Part shown: positions 46,936 to 59,454 of the stretch, piece by piece
Layout: the number at the start of each line of letters is the position of its first letter
How positions within the stretch are numbered: position 1 is the first letter of the stretch
NCBI GenBank assembly: GCA_030549335.1
Contig: CM060196.1
Span: forward strand, 23,704,501 to 23,768,500
DNA: 64,000 bases
Direction: 5' to 3'
From: Pontederia crassipes
Taxonomy: Eukaryota; Streptophyta; Magnoliopsida; Commelinales; Pontederiaceae
The notes under the pieces: model-generated
What the model was told of the DNA's origin: nothing
Database searches by the model: none
Seen by the model: the letters and a program-made list of their open reading frames with translations, nothing else
Made by a program: the position numbers and the translations under genes

Positions 46936-47150
46936 CCCCCTCCCCCCTCCTGCTTGCGTGCGTCGCCGGCGCACGCATGCACGTAGGCGTATGGGGGGTC
47001 GCCCCCCCTTGCCTACATGCATCACCGGCGTAGGCACGCAAGCGGATGGGGGGGGGGGGGGTCGTCTCCCTACGAGCTCCGACGAGCTCTCGTAGGGGTC
47101 GACCCCAGCTCCAGGGGTGGGCTCCGACAGCACCCATCGCGCGATGTGGC
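46936..47150. repeat. Second GC-rich palindromic block
   Basis: Same unit types as 45935-46500 (gcttgcgtgcgtcgccgg, tacgagctccgacgagctc), with a 13-base G-run at about 47048-47060. Confidence 0.75.
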
Positions 47151-47414
47151 ATTTTTTATTTTTTAAATTATTTTTTTAGTTTTTAATATTGCCATGTTAT
47201 TGCATGGAGAGGAGAGAGTCAGAGTCACGTTAGGTTTATGATCAGGAAATCGTCGATTGTAGGTAAGGAGGGCATCGCGTGAAACGAGTTAAAAGATGGA
47301 GTGTATTCGTGTTACAAAGTGAAGTTGAAGGACATCGCTGAGCATACTTCAAAGTTGAAGGGTATTTAGTGTAATTTATCATCTATATTATGACATCCAT
47401 CTTTATCAATTATT
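47148..47414. repeat. AT-rich repeat block B
   Basis: Direct repeat of 46501-46762. It abuts the truncated Athila LTR at tattcac/tctatctctc. Confidence 0.7.
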
Positions 47415-47818
47415 CACTCTATCTCTCAACCTATCGGTGTATCTATAAATTAAGAAGAGAGTAGCCGCTAATCACTAAATTAATATTACTGATTAATAAG
47501 ATTCTCATCCTTAATCAAAAGAAGAGTTCGATCTCTCGATCTTCTACAACTCATTCTTTTAATCTTAATCAAGTGATCAAAATGCAATTGACACCTCATA
47601 CGACTATAAGGATTCTCATCTCATAACAGTCACTATAGCATATCTCTCGATCCTTAAATGAACAGTAAACCAGCAATTACTAGAAACATAGCAAGTAATG
47701 TGGCTAATTTCTCCTCTCGGATGAAATTAGTTAAAGCAGAAAAATAATTGATCTCTCGATCTAATTGAAATCAGACATAAATTCTAAACAGTCATGCATC
47801 CTGTAAATAGAAATGAGG
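47415..47818 (-). repeat. Athila 3' LTR, outer part
   Basis: Matches 60163-60559 of the 5' LTR (tcactctatctctcaaccta...) and is interrupted by the solo LTR. The target duplication tgagg is at 47814-47818. The part matching 59821-60162 is absent. Confidence 0.9.
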
Positions 47819-50800
47819 TGTCACGACCCCGATTTAAATCGTGATTTAAACCAGAGTTCGCGACTCATTACAGACGATCAAATAAAATTAGAAAAGATTG
47901 CGGAAACGTGATGTAATTTTATTTTCAAATAGCATACATAAGAATGAAGATATCATAAAATAAACTACACAATTTATGATGATCCTTCAGAACAAATCAA
48001 TAATCCTTAAGTTTTACATCTCATAAAATGATTTTGTCTTCTTACAACATATAAAATATTACATATGCATTATGCATAACCAAACCTCTCGACATCCTAA
48101 TAGAAGGATACGAGGGATTCAAATCTTCCCATCTTACCACGAACCCTTCAAATACTATCACATCGCATGATTCCCAAGAATTATCTAAAAAATGTTGGAA
48201 ACAACAGAGTGAGCTAAAATAGTTCAGTAAGTTGATAACTCATAGCCTATGTGTTACCAACTAATCAATTCAGATGGACATGCAAGGTATAAAAGAATAA
48301 TAATATCACAATGGGTGTTTTCATATATTTGAAAATAATAAATACAATATCCTAATCAAAATCATCACACTCCAATTGCATCAATATCACTCAAATCATA
48401 TCAAACAGATGTATGCAAATGCAACACTTTCATATGAATGCACGAATCACCAACTGGTCAGTGGTCGGTAGGTGGACTCTAGAGGTGGCTCGCATCGTGA
48501 TCAGCGATGTAGCACTTAACTCCATTCTACCTCATCCCTTTCGGGGAACAAATCATAAAATGATAGGTGGACTTTAGAGGTGACCCCTACGGATTCTAGA
48601 GGTGGCCCCCATCGTGACTACTCACGATGTGGCACTTAGCTCCGCATAGCACTTAGCTCCAGTCTATCTCATTTCATTACTAGGGAACAGAATGATGGAT
48701 TGGACTCTAGAGGTGGCTCCCATCGTGATCAGCGATGTAGCACTTAGCTCCAACCATCAAACATGCAATGCAGGCAGATGCAGATTCATGATTCATCATA
48801 TAACAATTATATCTCGAATATCAAAAGATGAATCATATCAAATACCATTTCAAACCGAACAAGATTGCACTTCTCATAACTCATTCATATCATATCACAT
48901 ATGCTTTTCAAATGTGCAATCATATAATCATTCAAATATACTTTTCACAATTGCATTTTTCGAAATCAATTCATAACATTTCAAAATATATTCAATACAT
49001 ATAATAATCGATGTCACACCGAATTCAAAAGAGGTGAAAACATAGAGTATGAGAAACCAACTTACCTGACATAAGCGATCACACATATTGTTCCTCATTT
49101 CTTTTTTCTTATCATTCGTCTAACCCTATAGCAATGATATAGGTTCATACTACTCTTAGGATATAGATGTCAATATAATGTATACAACCGTACTGACATA
49201 AAATTATATGACATTTATAGCTCAAGTAATTCAACTCGTTGCAATTGGTTATCTTATATTATGACTTATTGTACACCTAGTTTAGAAAAATCATAACTCT
49301 TACCACAAGTAATAAAATCACATGATTCCACTTTCACTTAGCAAATCTCAATTCGTATATGTTTCAAATTTTATTTCATTAGGCATTGTTCACATGAAAA
49401 TCATAATTCAACCTAAGTTTTGTGTCGGTTGTGTGTTTTGACAGATTGAGTGAGGTTCGATTAACCATTTATATTCACTAAACATATCCGTTTCAAGTGA
49501 TTCCAATTGTAAAAGCAACCTAACATATGTATCTTTATGACTATAAATTATCAAATAATTCTGTAATATATTTTATTTAATATATAATTTACAAAATTGG
49601 CTAACAGATTTAGGAAATAGAGTAATAGCACCCTAAAGATGAATACATAAATTTCTCTACAGATATCTGATTGACCTGATTCCAAAGCTTAGTGAAATTA
49701 GACATGAAATGGAGTATACATACATAATTTCATAATTTATACTATTCTATATAACAACTAGAAAATCCCGTGGTTGTACATATTTAGATTTAGCTTTAAA
49801 ATCTATCCGATAGAGAGATAATCAATGTAAATTTGATAACTTTTATACATAATAATTTTTTAGTAATTTCAATTGAATTAGGTAGCATTCAGAAGCAACA
49901 AACTAACATAAAATTTTCAAACTTTTATATGATTAATATGGATGAGAGCATAATTTACAATTGACTATATCCTTTCCCCAAACAGCATGACAACTACCCC
50001 TATTTTGCCGACAACACAATATTCATATAAGATTTTGAGATAATTCCAAGTCCCATGAAAACTACACTTTCAGATGATCAATTCATATAAATTTTATAAT
50101 TTTCTGAGTAGATTTTATATTTATTACAAGTAATGTTTCGGCCATATAGAAATCAGGAAGCAAAGGTTTCATAATCTATTTGATTTCATGGGATACTTTA
50201 AATTAGTATACGCCTATTTAAAACTTCTTAGTTCAATCCTATAATAATAATAAAAATAAATCACTGACCATCTGAAAGGCATTTCGTTACAAACCTTACC
50301 AAGTTCTCTTTGATTTTTCCTTTATTTGTTTTTCTTCCTCTTCTCCTCCTCCGATTGGTTCGGCCAGCATGAGGTAAAATTTCTTTCGTTCCCTTCAGTA
50401 TTCATCCTTCAACCGACAGCAAATGGAAAGAGGAAACACGTTTTTTTTCTAACTCTCCTCATTCGGCTAATATATAGAAAACAATTTACTTATGAATATA
50501 TATATATATATATATGACCAGGTATATATTTATATAATATTATACATATATGTATGGTGGTGGCGTGAGGCGGTTGTAGGCATAGTAAAAAAAATAAAAA
50601 TAAAGGTGGCATCATTTGGTGGCTATGGATCAAAGTTGAGGCGGTAGCAACTTGTGGCCAGCAAATTAACTTGTGGTCATGGTTCATGACGTCACGTAGT
50701 ACATAATGACAATTATGTATGTAAATTAATTTAATCAATTAATTAGGTATTGTATGTTAAGTAGTTGGACTTAATGATTGTATTGGTAATTTGAATGAAT

Positions 50801-51140
50801 TGTAATTAGTACTTAATTAATAGTGATTAACAATTAAGATATTCTACACATACAAGCCATAAGCCATGTTACTATATAATAATGAATGCACTCTATACCA
50901 AATTAATCAATTATGTCACCCAATAGGCAGTTAATTAGATTTAATTGATTCACAAGAGTTATGAACATTAAAATCGTACTTATAATTTTAGCATTAATAT
51001 TGAAATACTTGCAATATCACTTATAAGTCGCGATTCATATACGATTTACTTACAATCATACTTATATAAAATAGACTAATTAACTTAATTAATTATATAT
51101 TTAAGAAGATTAGTACATTCATAAATATGGAGATATTACA
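47819..51140 (-). repeat. Solo LTR of the 3 kb LTR family
   Basis: 3322 bases. On the minus strand it starts TGTAATAT and ends ATCGTGACA-like (plus strand tgtcacgaccccgattt...gatattaca). It is flanked by tgagg at 47814-47818 and 51141-51145. It matches the LTR at 1822-4815 inverted, including the sub-repeat cluster (48465-48760). The stretch about 50300-51100 is more diverged and holds a (TA)n run near 50495-50514. No gene inside. Confidence 0.93.
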
Positions 51141-51145
51141 TGAGG

Positions 51146-51470
51146 AGTCAAATTCACGACATCAAAAAGTCGGAATAAAAGTCAGCATCAAGAAAGTTTC
51201 ATCACGAGAGAATCTAGAATCTTCTTTAGTTTATCTTCATTCTTCCCATCCTTTCACTCCCCCCTGCTTGCTTCCTCCTCTGTCCGGCTTCTTCTCTTCT
51301 TTTTGTTTCACCCCCTACTCAAAATTCAAATTTCGAAAAGTGGTTAGTCCTCTCTTTTACTCATTCAACTTCTTCATTAAAAAATGATAAAAACATTTAG
51401 ATATGCTCAATATTTGCGTAAATTCATGGATTTAATTGCAGTGATTATAAGTACATAAAAGAGGTGATCA
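51146..51470 (-). repeat. Athila 3' LTR, inner part
   Basis: Continues the match to the 5' LTR (agtcaaattcacgacatcaa) and ends at gtgatca, which is the TG start of the LTR on the minus strand. Confidence 0.9.
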
Positions 51471-51486
51471 AATTCTCCCAAACTTA
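51471..51486 (-). other. Polypurine tract of the Athila element
   Basis: The minus strand reads taagtttgggagaatt directly before the TGATCA start of the 3' LTR, in the expected position for plus-strand priming. Confidence 0.75.
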
Positions 51487-52383
51487 GCTTTTTGCTTGTC
51501 CTCAAGCAATGTTCAAGATAGAGGTAGTTTTCATCTTGCTTTCCCGCCAACCTTTTAATATACCAACCTAATATTCTTAGTGCCCTCTCTGTTCCTTCAT
51601 TCCCTGACTTTAATGAAGATATTAATAGAAAGACATTTTTAACTTCCTCTTTTTAGCTCAAGCCAGAAATTTCAAATAAGAAAAACAGATAATAAGAGTG
51701 TTAATGCTAAATCTACCGGTGCAATATAAGTTTTCTTTGAATTTTTATTTCTTTTCATTTGTCTGGTACTCATGTGATTATCCATAATGCTCAAGGAAAT
51801 TTATGTAGCAAGTTTTTTATCGACACAGCCCAGGGCAGTTGCTCTTAGGGTACCAGGCATGAACCCCTATGGATCTACTCACCCAAATTCACCTTGGCTC
51901 AGGAATGCACCTTTTTTGTACCTTCTGGGGCTCTCTTGGCCCTCTTTTCTTTTGCTTTTAACTTTTGTTTTGCTTATTGCTTTTTTTCATTTGGTTTCAT
52001 ACTGCACTGGAAAATATTAGTATTAACAATATTATTAGCAGTTATTTGAATTTAGAGGCAAGCTTAAATAAGATTGGTCGTCAAGCTCTTAATATATCAA
52101 AATAGTCACTTTCCACTAGCCTTTGCCCTTTCACTTTAAGCATTAAATTTGGTTGCAAATTATGTTAAAATGTTAGGGGCTAGCAAGATGTTCTTGAACA
52201 AAGTTTCAGTAGGTTGCAAAAGTGGCTATAACTACGAGATGAGTTTGAAATCTCTTACTGTACTATGTGAGGTTAACATGAAATTGTGAAAAATGAAAGT
52301 TAAATAAAGAGTAGAAATGTATAAATAGAGAATAGAAATGTACCATGTTGCACTCTCCCCCAAGCTTAGTATCGACTCTGTCC
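51487..52383 (-). other. Non-coding stretch of the Athila element between env-like region and 3' LTR
   Basis: No ORF that I would call a gene. It contains ordinary AT-rich sequence with a pyrimidine-rich block near 51890-51985. Confidence 0.6.
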
Positions 52384-54194
52384 TCAGTGTCGATCATGCC
52401 AGGAAGAGGGACCCGGAGTTGGTTGAAGCTCAAGTATACGGTCAGTGACTTGCTGGATGTCGCTGAGGGTTGTTAGGACAGAATTCTGGACATCTTCCAC
52501 TCCTTGGACTCGCTGTTGGTGCACCAAGTTCTGTTGTTCCAGTTTATGCAGTTGATTTTTAAGCTCTTGGATATCCTGGTGATTGCGGGTTATGGCTTCC
52601 GCAAGTTTTGTCACTTGGTCCAAAATAAGGTCCAATTTGTTGGATGTGGTGAGTGGTAAAGATGGAGAGGCATCTGGAGCTGATGAGGAGGAGGAAGAGA
52701 CAATACGCTTTCGAGGAGTTCTGGAACTAGAGGGAAGTTGTGAAGTGGTTTTGAAGTCCAAAAGTAGTGGGGGTAGTGTTGGAATAGGCCTTGTGACCTG
52801 AATGAAATCATTCATCCATCAATTCTGGCCTTCCAGGATTGAAGTCCATCGAGGGTCAGGTAGTTGGAAGAGGGCAGATGGATTATATTATCGCAAAAAA
52901 TGTTGATCGTTTACCATGACAAGAACCCCTTCCTTGGTCAAAAAATCCAAGTCGATTAATGTTGCAGGTGCGGGGGTGGTGTCTGCTAAGAACACATAGT
53001 GTTCTGCTAGGGTGTAATGAGGTTGCTGCGGAGGATTGGACTAATTTCACGGGTTAACTTCGTAATCAAACTTTGCAAGAAGAACGAGGCAAGGTTAATC
53101 TCTGTTTGGACAGCAGACACTAGAAAATAAAAAGTTCATCGGTAGAAACAAGGTCCCGCTCGTATTTATTAGGGCGGATTAGGACGGTGTTGGTAAGAAG
53201 GATATGGGGATATCGAAGAACATGGTTCTTCAGGTCGTGACCGACTTGGTGTAACATGTTATCTGTTCGACGGCCAGTAAGTTGATACCAAACTTCAAAT
53301 GTAGGGAAAGAGGGCGGAGGGGTTCTATAGACAACATTAGGCAGATTCATGAAACGGGCTAAAGTGTCTAGACCCATGGCGAGTTCTTGATTACACAACC
53401 GAAACTCAATGTGATCAGGAACTCCATCTTCATCGAAACTGGTGAGATACAGAGTTCCTAAGAACTCGATTGATACCTCTTTGTACAGGTCCCACCGTTT
53501 CATAAAGAAAGGGAGGAGACGAGATCGATGAAGTATGGTCCTGATGTCGTCAAATAGTCCGAGAGATTCGAGAGTGGAAAAATCCAGGAATCGAGTAGAA
53601 GAAAAATTTTGAACCTTGTATTACGGAGACGTTGTGTTAACTCCGCCTATATTTTATAGCCGGTCCCAAGTCCGGATAAAGGAGGAGGGTTGTGTTAGGC
53701 CCCGACAGCCAGCATAAAATCATGTCGAATCTTATGAACATGGATCAACGAATATAATGGCATCGTATGATCCATGTAGCCGACCCCACCTAGTGGGATA
53801 AGGCTTTGTTGTTGTTGTTGTTGTTTGTTGTTGTATTACGGAGACGTTGAGCTTCATGGCTATCTTCTGGCTATCGTAGGTTGGTTGTAGAAGACCATCC
53901 GGACGAAGCCGTCGCCTGATGGACTCAGAAGAACTGTTGGTCGGGGAATCAGACGATGTACGAGTTCTCTTCATGTTGCCGGTTGAAAATATTGACGATC
54001 GTAAGGGTGGAGAATGGCTGAGGTTTCACGGAGGACGGTGGAGCGCTGTTAGGAATTTCGAGAGGTAGCTGAGGGATGATGGGTGTTGGGGAAGGGATTA
54101 GTCGATCGGGTGGAAAACGAAGCGACGTGGAGGAGTTCGTGTGGGACTTGGAAAAGTGGGTAGATATGATGTTAGATTTTGTTGGGATTCTCAA
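52384..54194 (-). pseudogene. Env-like/extra region of the Athila element, broken
   Basis: Pieces after integrase on the minus strand: a proline/serine-rich start (54194-53949), a charged start-like piece (MKRTRTSSDSP, 53974 on), a folded-domain piece (53503-53120, with IEFRLCNQELAMGLDTLARF) and a last piece (52815-52384) with a serine run and a probable coiled coil (KLAEAITRNHQDIQELKNQL). The domain piece resembles the 'putative plant transposon protein' domain found in Athila-type elements. No signal peptide or membrane segment is evident, so an envelope function is not supported here. It is interrupted by a retroposon at 53635-53830 and by frameshifts. Confidence 0.65.
53635..53830 (+). 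mobile_element. 5'-truncated RTE LINE / Au-SINE-like 3' end with 19-bp target duplication
   Basis: 196 bases containing cggataaaggaggagggttg and ending gaccccacctagtgggataa then ggctttgttgttg repeats. The flanks are a perfect ttgtattacggagacgttg at 53616-53634 and 53831-53849. The first part resembles the end of plant RTE-type LINEs and the tail is shared with Au SINEs. It interrupts the env-like region of the Athila element. Confidence 0.9.
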
Positions 54195-55568
54195 CTAAAT
54201 CTAAAATGTGTACTTTCAGGTGATTTTTCTGATACTTCTGACCTTGTGGGTGCTGACGTGGCTGCTGACCATTTATTTGGTTGGGTAGCCTCTCTATAGC
54301 GCCTTTTTTTAATGTCATTGGCTCGATCTTATTTCTTCTAGTAGTCCGATTGCAGATGTAGCACTTCTTCAAACCTTGCTGTGCCTGGATTGTAACATTT
54401 CAATCTTTGGCCATTGACCTTGAAGGTTTCTGAATTACTATTTTTGATATACACTGTGCCATGGGGTATATTTTTTCGATGATAAATGGTCCAGACTATC
54501 GCGTTCTTAACTTTCTGGGAAAAAGTCATAGTGGGGAATTAAATAGCAGAACCTGATCTCCCTCTTTAAAACTCCTTCTCAATATGTGCATATCATGACA
54601 TTTCTTTGTTTTTTCTTTATAGATGAGGGAATTGTTATAGGCATCTAATATCAATTCATCTAGCTCATTGAGCTGCAATAAACATTTTCCAAAGACTGCT
54701 TGGAAATCATAGTTCAGTGTTTTTGCCCAAAAAGCCTTATGTTCTAATTCCACCGGTAGGTAACAATGTTTGACATAAATCAGCCTGAATGGTGTTGTCC
54801 CAATTGGTGTTTTATATGTAGTCCGATATACCCACAGTGTTTCATTGAGTTTCAGGCTCCAATCCTTCTTGATTATTGAAACGGTTTTCTCGAGAATTAG
54901 TTTGATCTCTCTATTTGAAACTTCTGCTTGCCCGTTGGTTTGAGGGTGATAAGCGATAGAAATTCGATGCTTGATCCCATATTTAAGCAGCAATTTTTCA
55001 AAACTCCGTTCAATAAAATGTGATCCTCCATCACTAATAACCAATCTCGGCATCCTGAACCTTGGAAATATTATGTCTTTAAAGAGTTTAGCAACCGATC
55101 TTGAGTCTGCTGAGATTGTAGGGATAGCCTCAATCCATTTTGAGACATAATCAATAGCTAGAAGTATGAACTTGTATCTGCAAGAGGGGGGAAAGGTCCC
55201 ATGTAGTCCACTCCCCATACATCAAATATTTCTACCTCGAGTATAGGTTGCTGAGGTGCTTCATTTCTTCTGCCTATATTTATAATTCTTTGACAGGCAT
55301 CACATGATTTAACAACATTGATTGCATCCTTGAATAGGGTTGGCCAATAAAAACCTGTTTGAAAAACTTTAGTGGCTATTTTCTGATATCCTCCATGACC
55401 ACCATAAGGAGATGAATGGCATTCCTGTAATATAGCATATTGTTCTTCGTCTGGTATACACCTATGATATATTTCATCCGCACATTTTTTGAATAGAAAT
55501 GGTTCATTCCAGAAGTAGTATTTGATATTAAAGAAAATTTTCTTTTTTTTGTTGATAGGACAGATCAA
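54172..55568 (-). pseudogene. Athila integrase
   Basis: The zinc region (55568-55158) has paired H and C residues (ECHSSPYGGHGG, CDACQRI). The core (55218-54526) keeps the three catalytic acidic residues in AIDYVSKW, ISDGGSHF and NGQAEVSNREIK. A C-terminal piece follows (54529-54338). The pieces lie in different frames, so it is broken, though the core alone is open for 230 codons. Confidence 0.9.
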
Positions 55569-57089
55569 GTCGTAGAACTCCGGAAGCTAAGTAGTTAGCA
55601 TAATCAGCAAACCAAGGAAGTTGTGTTTTATGAATAAAAAATAATTGATCATTTGGAAAAGAGTCGTTAATAGCACTGTGGACGCCAGGGTTAACATCTC
55701 CTTCTGATAATTGAAGTCGAGAGAGATGATCAGCTACTAAATTTTCTGTCCCCCTTTGATCTTTGATTTCTAAATCGAATTTCTGTAACAAAAGGATCCA
55801 TCTGATGAGTCTAGGTTTGACATCTTTTTTAGCAATCAAGTATCGCACAGCTTGATGATCAGTGTACACGATGACTTTGGAGCCAACTAGGTAGGATTTG
55901 AATTTGTCCATTGCAAAAATGACTGCTAGAAATTCTTTTTTAGTTGTAAGTTTTGCTAGCATAATAGATTGCATGTTGCTTTTTATCCTTGTTTATCCCA
56001 ATACAGCTCACACAGCTTGATCACTAGCATCACACATAATTTCGAATGGCAAAGACCAATCGGGTGGTTGGATGATTGGAGCTGCTGTAAGAGCTTTTTT
56101 CAGGGTATCAAAAGCCTCTAAACAATGTTCATCAAATATAAACTCTGCTTCCTTAGATAGTAGTTTTGACAAAGGCCTTGCAATTAGAGAAAAGTTCTTA
56201 ATGAAACGTCGATAGAACCCATCATGTCCAAGAAATTCCTTTGATATTAGTAGGGGGAGGTAATTTTTCAATTACTTCTGTCTTAACTTTGTCAACTTCA
56301 ATGTCCCGGCCTGAAATAATATGCCCTAGGACTACACCTTCTTGTACCATGAAGTGACATTTCTCCCAGTTCAACACGAGATTAGATTCGGCGCATCTTT
56401 GTAATACTTTTCCTAAATTCTAAAAACAAATTTCAAAGGAAGTGTCATACACTGAAAAGTCATCCATAAATATCTCAATTATTTCTTCAATGTAATCAGA
56501 AAAGATTGACATCATGCACCTTTGAAAGCTTGCTGGAGCATTACATAATCCAAAGGGCATCCTTCTGTATGCAAAGGTTCCATAGAGACAAGATAGTTTT
56601 TTCCTGATCTTTTGGATGAATAGGAATTTGATGAAATCTAGAAAATTCGTCCAAGTAACAAAAATAAGAGCGGTTTGCTAGCCTTTCTAACATCTGATCA
56701 ATGAAAGATAATGAAAAATGATCCTTTCTTGTTGCTTTATTAAGTTTACTAAAATCGATACACATCCTCCATCCGGTTACCATTTGTGTGGGAATGAATT
56801 TATCCGACTCTGTCTTTACTACAGTCATTCCACCCTTTTTTGGCACAACCTACATAGGGCTCATCCACTGACTGTCTGATATGGGGTAGATAATTCCTGC
56901 ATCCAAAAGTTTAATCACTTCTTTTTTCACTACTTCCTTCATTGCTGGATTAAGCCTTCTTTGTCCCTCTATGGAAGGTTTATAGTCATTTTCCATATGG
57001 ATGCGATGCATGCATATAGCAGGATTAATTCCTTTGAGATCATCTAATGTGTATTCGATGACATGCTTGTAAGCTTTCAACTTATTCAA
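55528..57089 (-). pseudogene. Athila reverse transcriptase and RNase H
   Basis: RT begins near 57089, with RRLNPAMKEVVKKEVIKLLD. A core piece (56846-56541) has WRMCIDFSKLNKAT. The catalytic motif FMDD is coded near 56463-56474. A palm/connection piece follows (56271-56008, FYRRFIKNFSLIARPLSKLL). RNase H (55974-55528) has [13 protein letters not shown] and [10 protein letters not shown], then [10 protein letters not shown]. Stops and frameshifts separate the pieces. Confidence 0.9.
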
Positions 57090-58680
57090 TAGCTACTGTT
57101 GTTAAGTTGTCTTTAGATCTGCACTGACAATTACTGGATAAGTGAAGTCTTCTCCTAAAAATTCATACTTGAGATTTTAAGAAAGTTTCTTTAACTCTGG
57201 CTTTGTTGGCTTCTTTGAGTTAGACTATTGCATGAACTCTGCAGATTGGTCTTCTAGTAGAGTGTCAGGATGTTGTATTTTAGTTGAGAGCATATGACTT
57301 GTCAGAATGCCTACTTCTTCTTCTGTCCACAAAGATGATTCTTGGGCTTCAAGGGATACTTCCAGAGAGTTTGTTGACTGATGCCACTTTTTGTATAAGG
57401 GAATTCAGTTGCTCAGGTTGAAGATGGTGGTCTTCCATGTCTGGGCAATTAATAATGTGATTCAGTCGGAATTCGACTGTCATCGCCTATTTGAAAGGTA
57501 AGACGACCTTGTTTAACGTCTATCACTGCTCTTGCGGTAGCCAGGAAGGGTCTCCCCAACAAAATGAGAGTTTAATTGTCTTCATCCATGTCTAAAACTA
57601 CAAAGTTGGTTGGTATGTAGAAATTGCCTACTTTGATGGGTATGTCTTCTAGAATTCCTTGTGGATTTTTATAGATCTGTCTGCTAATTGGAGAGACATA
57701 TTCATGGGCTTAATATCACACATTTCAAGTTTCCTACACAACCACAGAGGAATAACACTCACTGAGGCACCAAGATCACACAAGGCTCTTCGTATCCTTC
57801 GGTTTCCAATTTCACAAGGTATAGAAAAACTCCTCGGATCTTTTAGCTTCGGAGGTAATTTGTTTTGAATTACAGCACTTGCCTCAGCAGTTAGCGCGAC
57901 TGTTTCATTTTCTTGTATCCTCCTATTCTTCGATAGAATGTCCTTCAGAAATTTGGCATATGCTGGCATTTCTTGAATAGCTTCCACGAAAGGTACATTG
58001 ATATAGAGTTTCTTTAGGATCTCTATAAACTTGCCAAATTGTTGATCCTGTCGAGATTTCTCAAGGGCTTTAGGAAATGGTATCCGAGAAGAATAACTAG
58101 GATGTCCTTCAGCAAGCTGTTGTTTGGATTTATTTTGTCCATTCATTGTATCTTCTGGTTGAACCGCCTGACTTTGATCACCAATTCTTTCAGTTGCCTC
58201 TGTCGAGACCTTTGCTCTTGTTCTTTTAGTGTTATTTATTATTTTTCCACTTCTTAAAGTTACAGCTTGAACTTGTTCTTTTGGATTCTTCTCTGGCTAT
58301 CCAGGTAAGATTCCCGGTTGTCTTGAAGAGGATGCAGCTTGTTGAGCTATTTGAGTTTCCAGCATTTTATTATGAATGGAAAGACTTTCAATTTTCTCGA
58401 ACATTTTTTGCATCAGAGTGTCCTGTTTTGACATATATTTTTCCATCATTACTTCTAACTTGTTAGTGGAAGGTGACCCTTGGTCTCACGAAGAGTTTTG
58501 AGGTTGTGCTCTCTGATTAAATCTATTTTTTCAAGTGGGAACTTGAGTTTGTTGAGGATTGTCTCTGTAGAAAAATTTTGGATTGTTCCTCCATCCAGAA
58601 TTGAAAGTGTTAGAATATGGGTCATTATTCAATGGATAAGGGCCTATCTCATTAGCCTATTGTTGATGCCCTTGCTATTT
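57090..58680 (-). pseudogene. Athila protease region and linker
   Basis: The clear part is 58146-57649. Its start, MPAYAKFLKDILSKNRRI, is the typical segment before the protease of Athila elements, and CDLGASVSVIPLWL is the aspartic protease site with DLGA in place of the usual DSGA/DTGA. Stops interrupt the stretch towards RT (57648-57090), where I see only decayed linker. Confidence 0.85.
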
Positions 58681-59454
58681 TAGTAGCTCACAATGCACGG
58701 AAATGTGATCAGGTGAACCACATATTTCGCAACATCTTACTATCATATTGACAGTAGGAGTAGCTTCGTTGAGTCCCAGTCTACTAATTGCTTTTTGAAC
58801 TATATACTCCACTTTAGAAGAAAAATCCTCACCGTCAAATCGAGTTTGAGTTAATGCAGTTGACTCATTAGACCTTGAATGAGTTAGGAAATGTTAATTC
58901 ATGACTATTTCTTCTATAAGTTGATAGGTTTCATCTACATTTTTCTTTATAAACACACCATCGACATCGTTATCTAGCACCATTTTTGAAGTGTAGTTGA
59001 GTCCATCGTGGAAGGATTGAACCAAAATCCATTTGCTTAAGTCATGATGAGGACATGACCTTAGCAATATCTTAAACATTTGCCATGTTTCATACAACAT
59101 CTCCTGATCTTTTTGCACAAAACCGATTATTTGATTTTTGATTTTTATAGTTTTATTGGCAGGAAAATATTCTGACAAAAATGCTTTTACTAGTTGCTCC
59201 CAGGTAGTTAATTTTCGGGGTTCCAATGATTGTAGTCATTGCTTGGCTTTACCCCTTTACAAGAAAGAGAAGACCCTTAGTCTCAATGCCACTGGCGATA
59301 CTCCATTCAACTTGGTTGTCTCGCATATTTCTATAAAGTCTTTAAGATGTTGATTTGGGTCCTCATCTGGAGTTCCTCCAAATTGGTTCTGTTGGATTGT
59401 AGAGATTAGAGATGATTTTAACTCGAAATTATTGGCTTGAATGGCAGACTTCAA
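58681..59454 (-). pseudogene. Athila gag
   Basis: Two open pieces in one frame (59454-59257 and 59226-58894) show GTPDEDPNQHLKDFIEICET, then WEQLVKAFLSEYFPANKT, the usual capsid start of this lineage. A zinc knuckle C-X2-C-X4-H-X4-C is coded at 58731-58690 (CEICGSPDHISVHC). At least one stop lies between the pieces (near 59254). Confidence 0.88.

Noticed and set aside
45968-47152. ORFs of 60-130 codons on both strands in the GC-rich array
   Set aside because: Produced by the symmetric repeats, with low-complexity translations and no domain.
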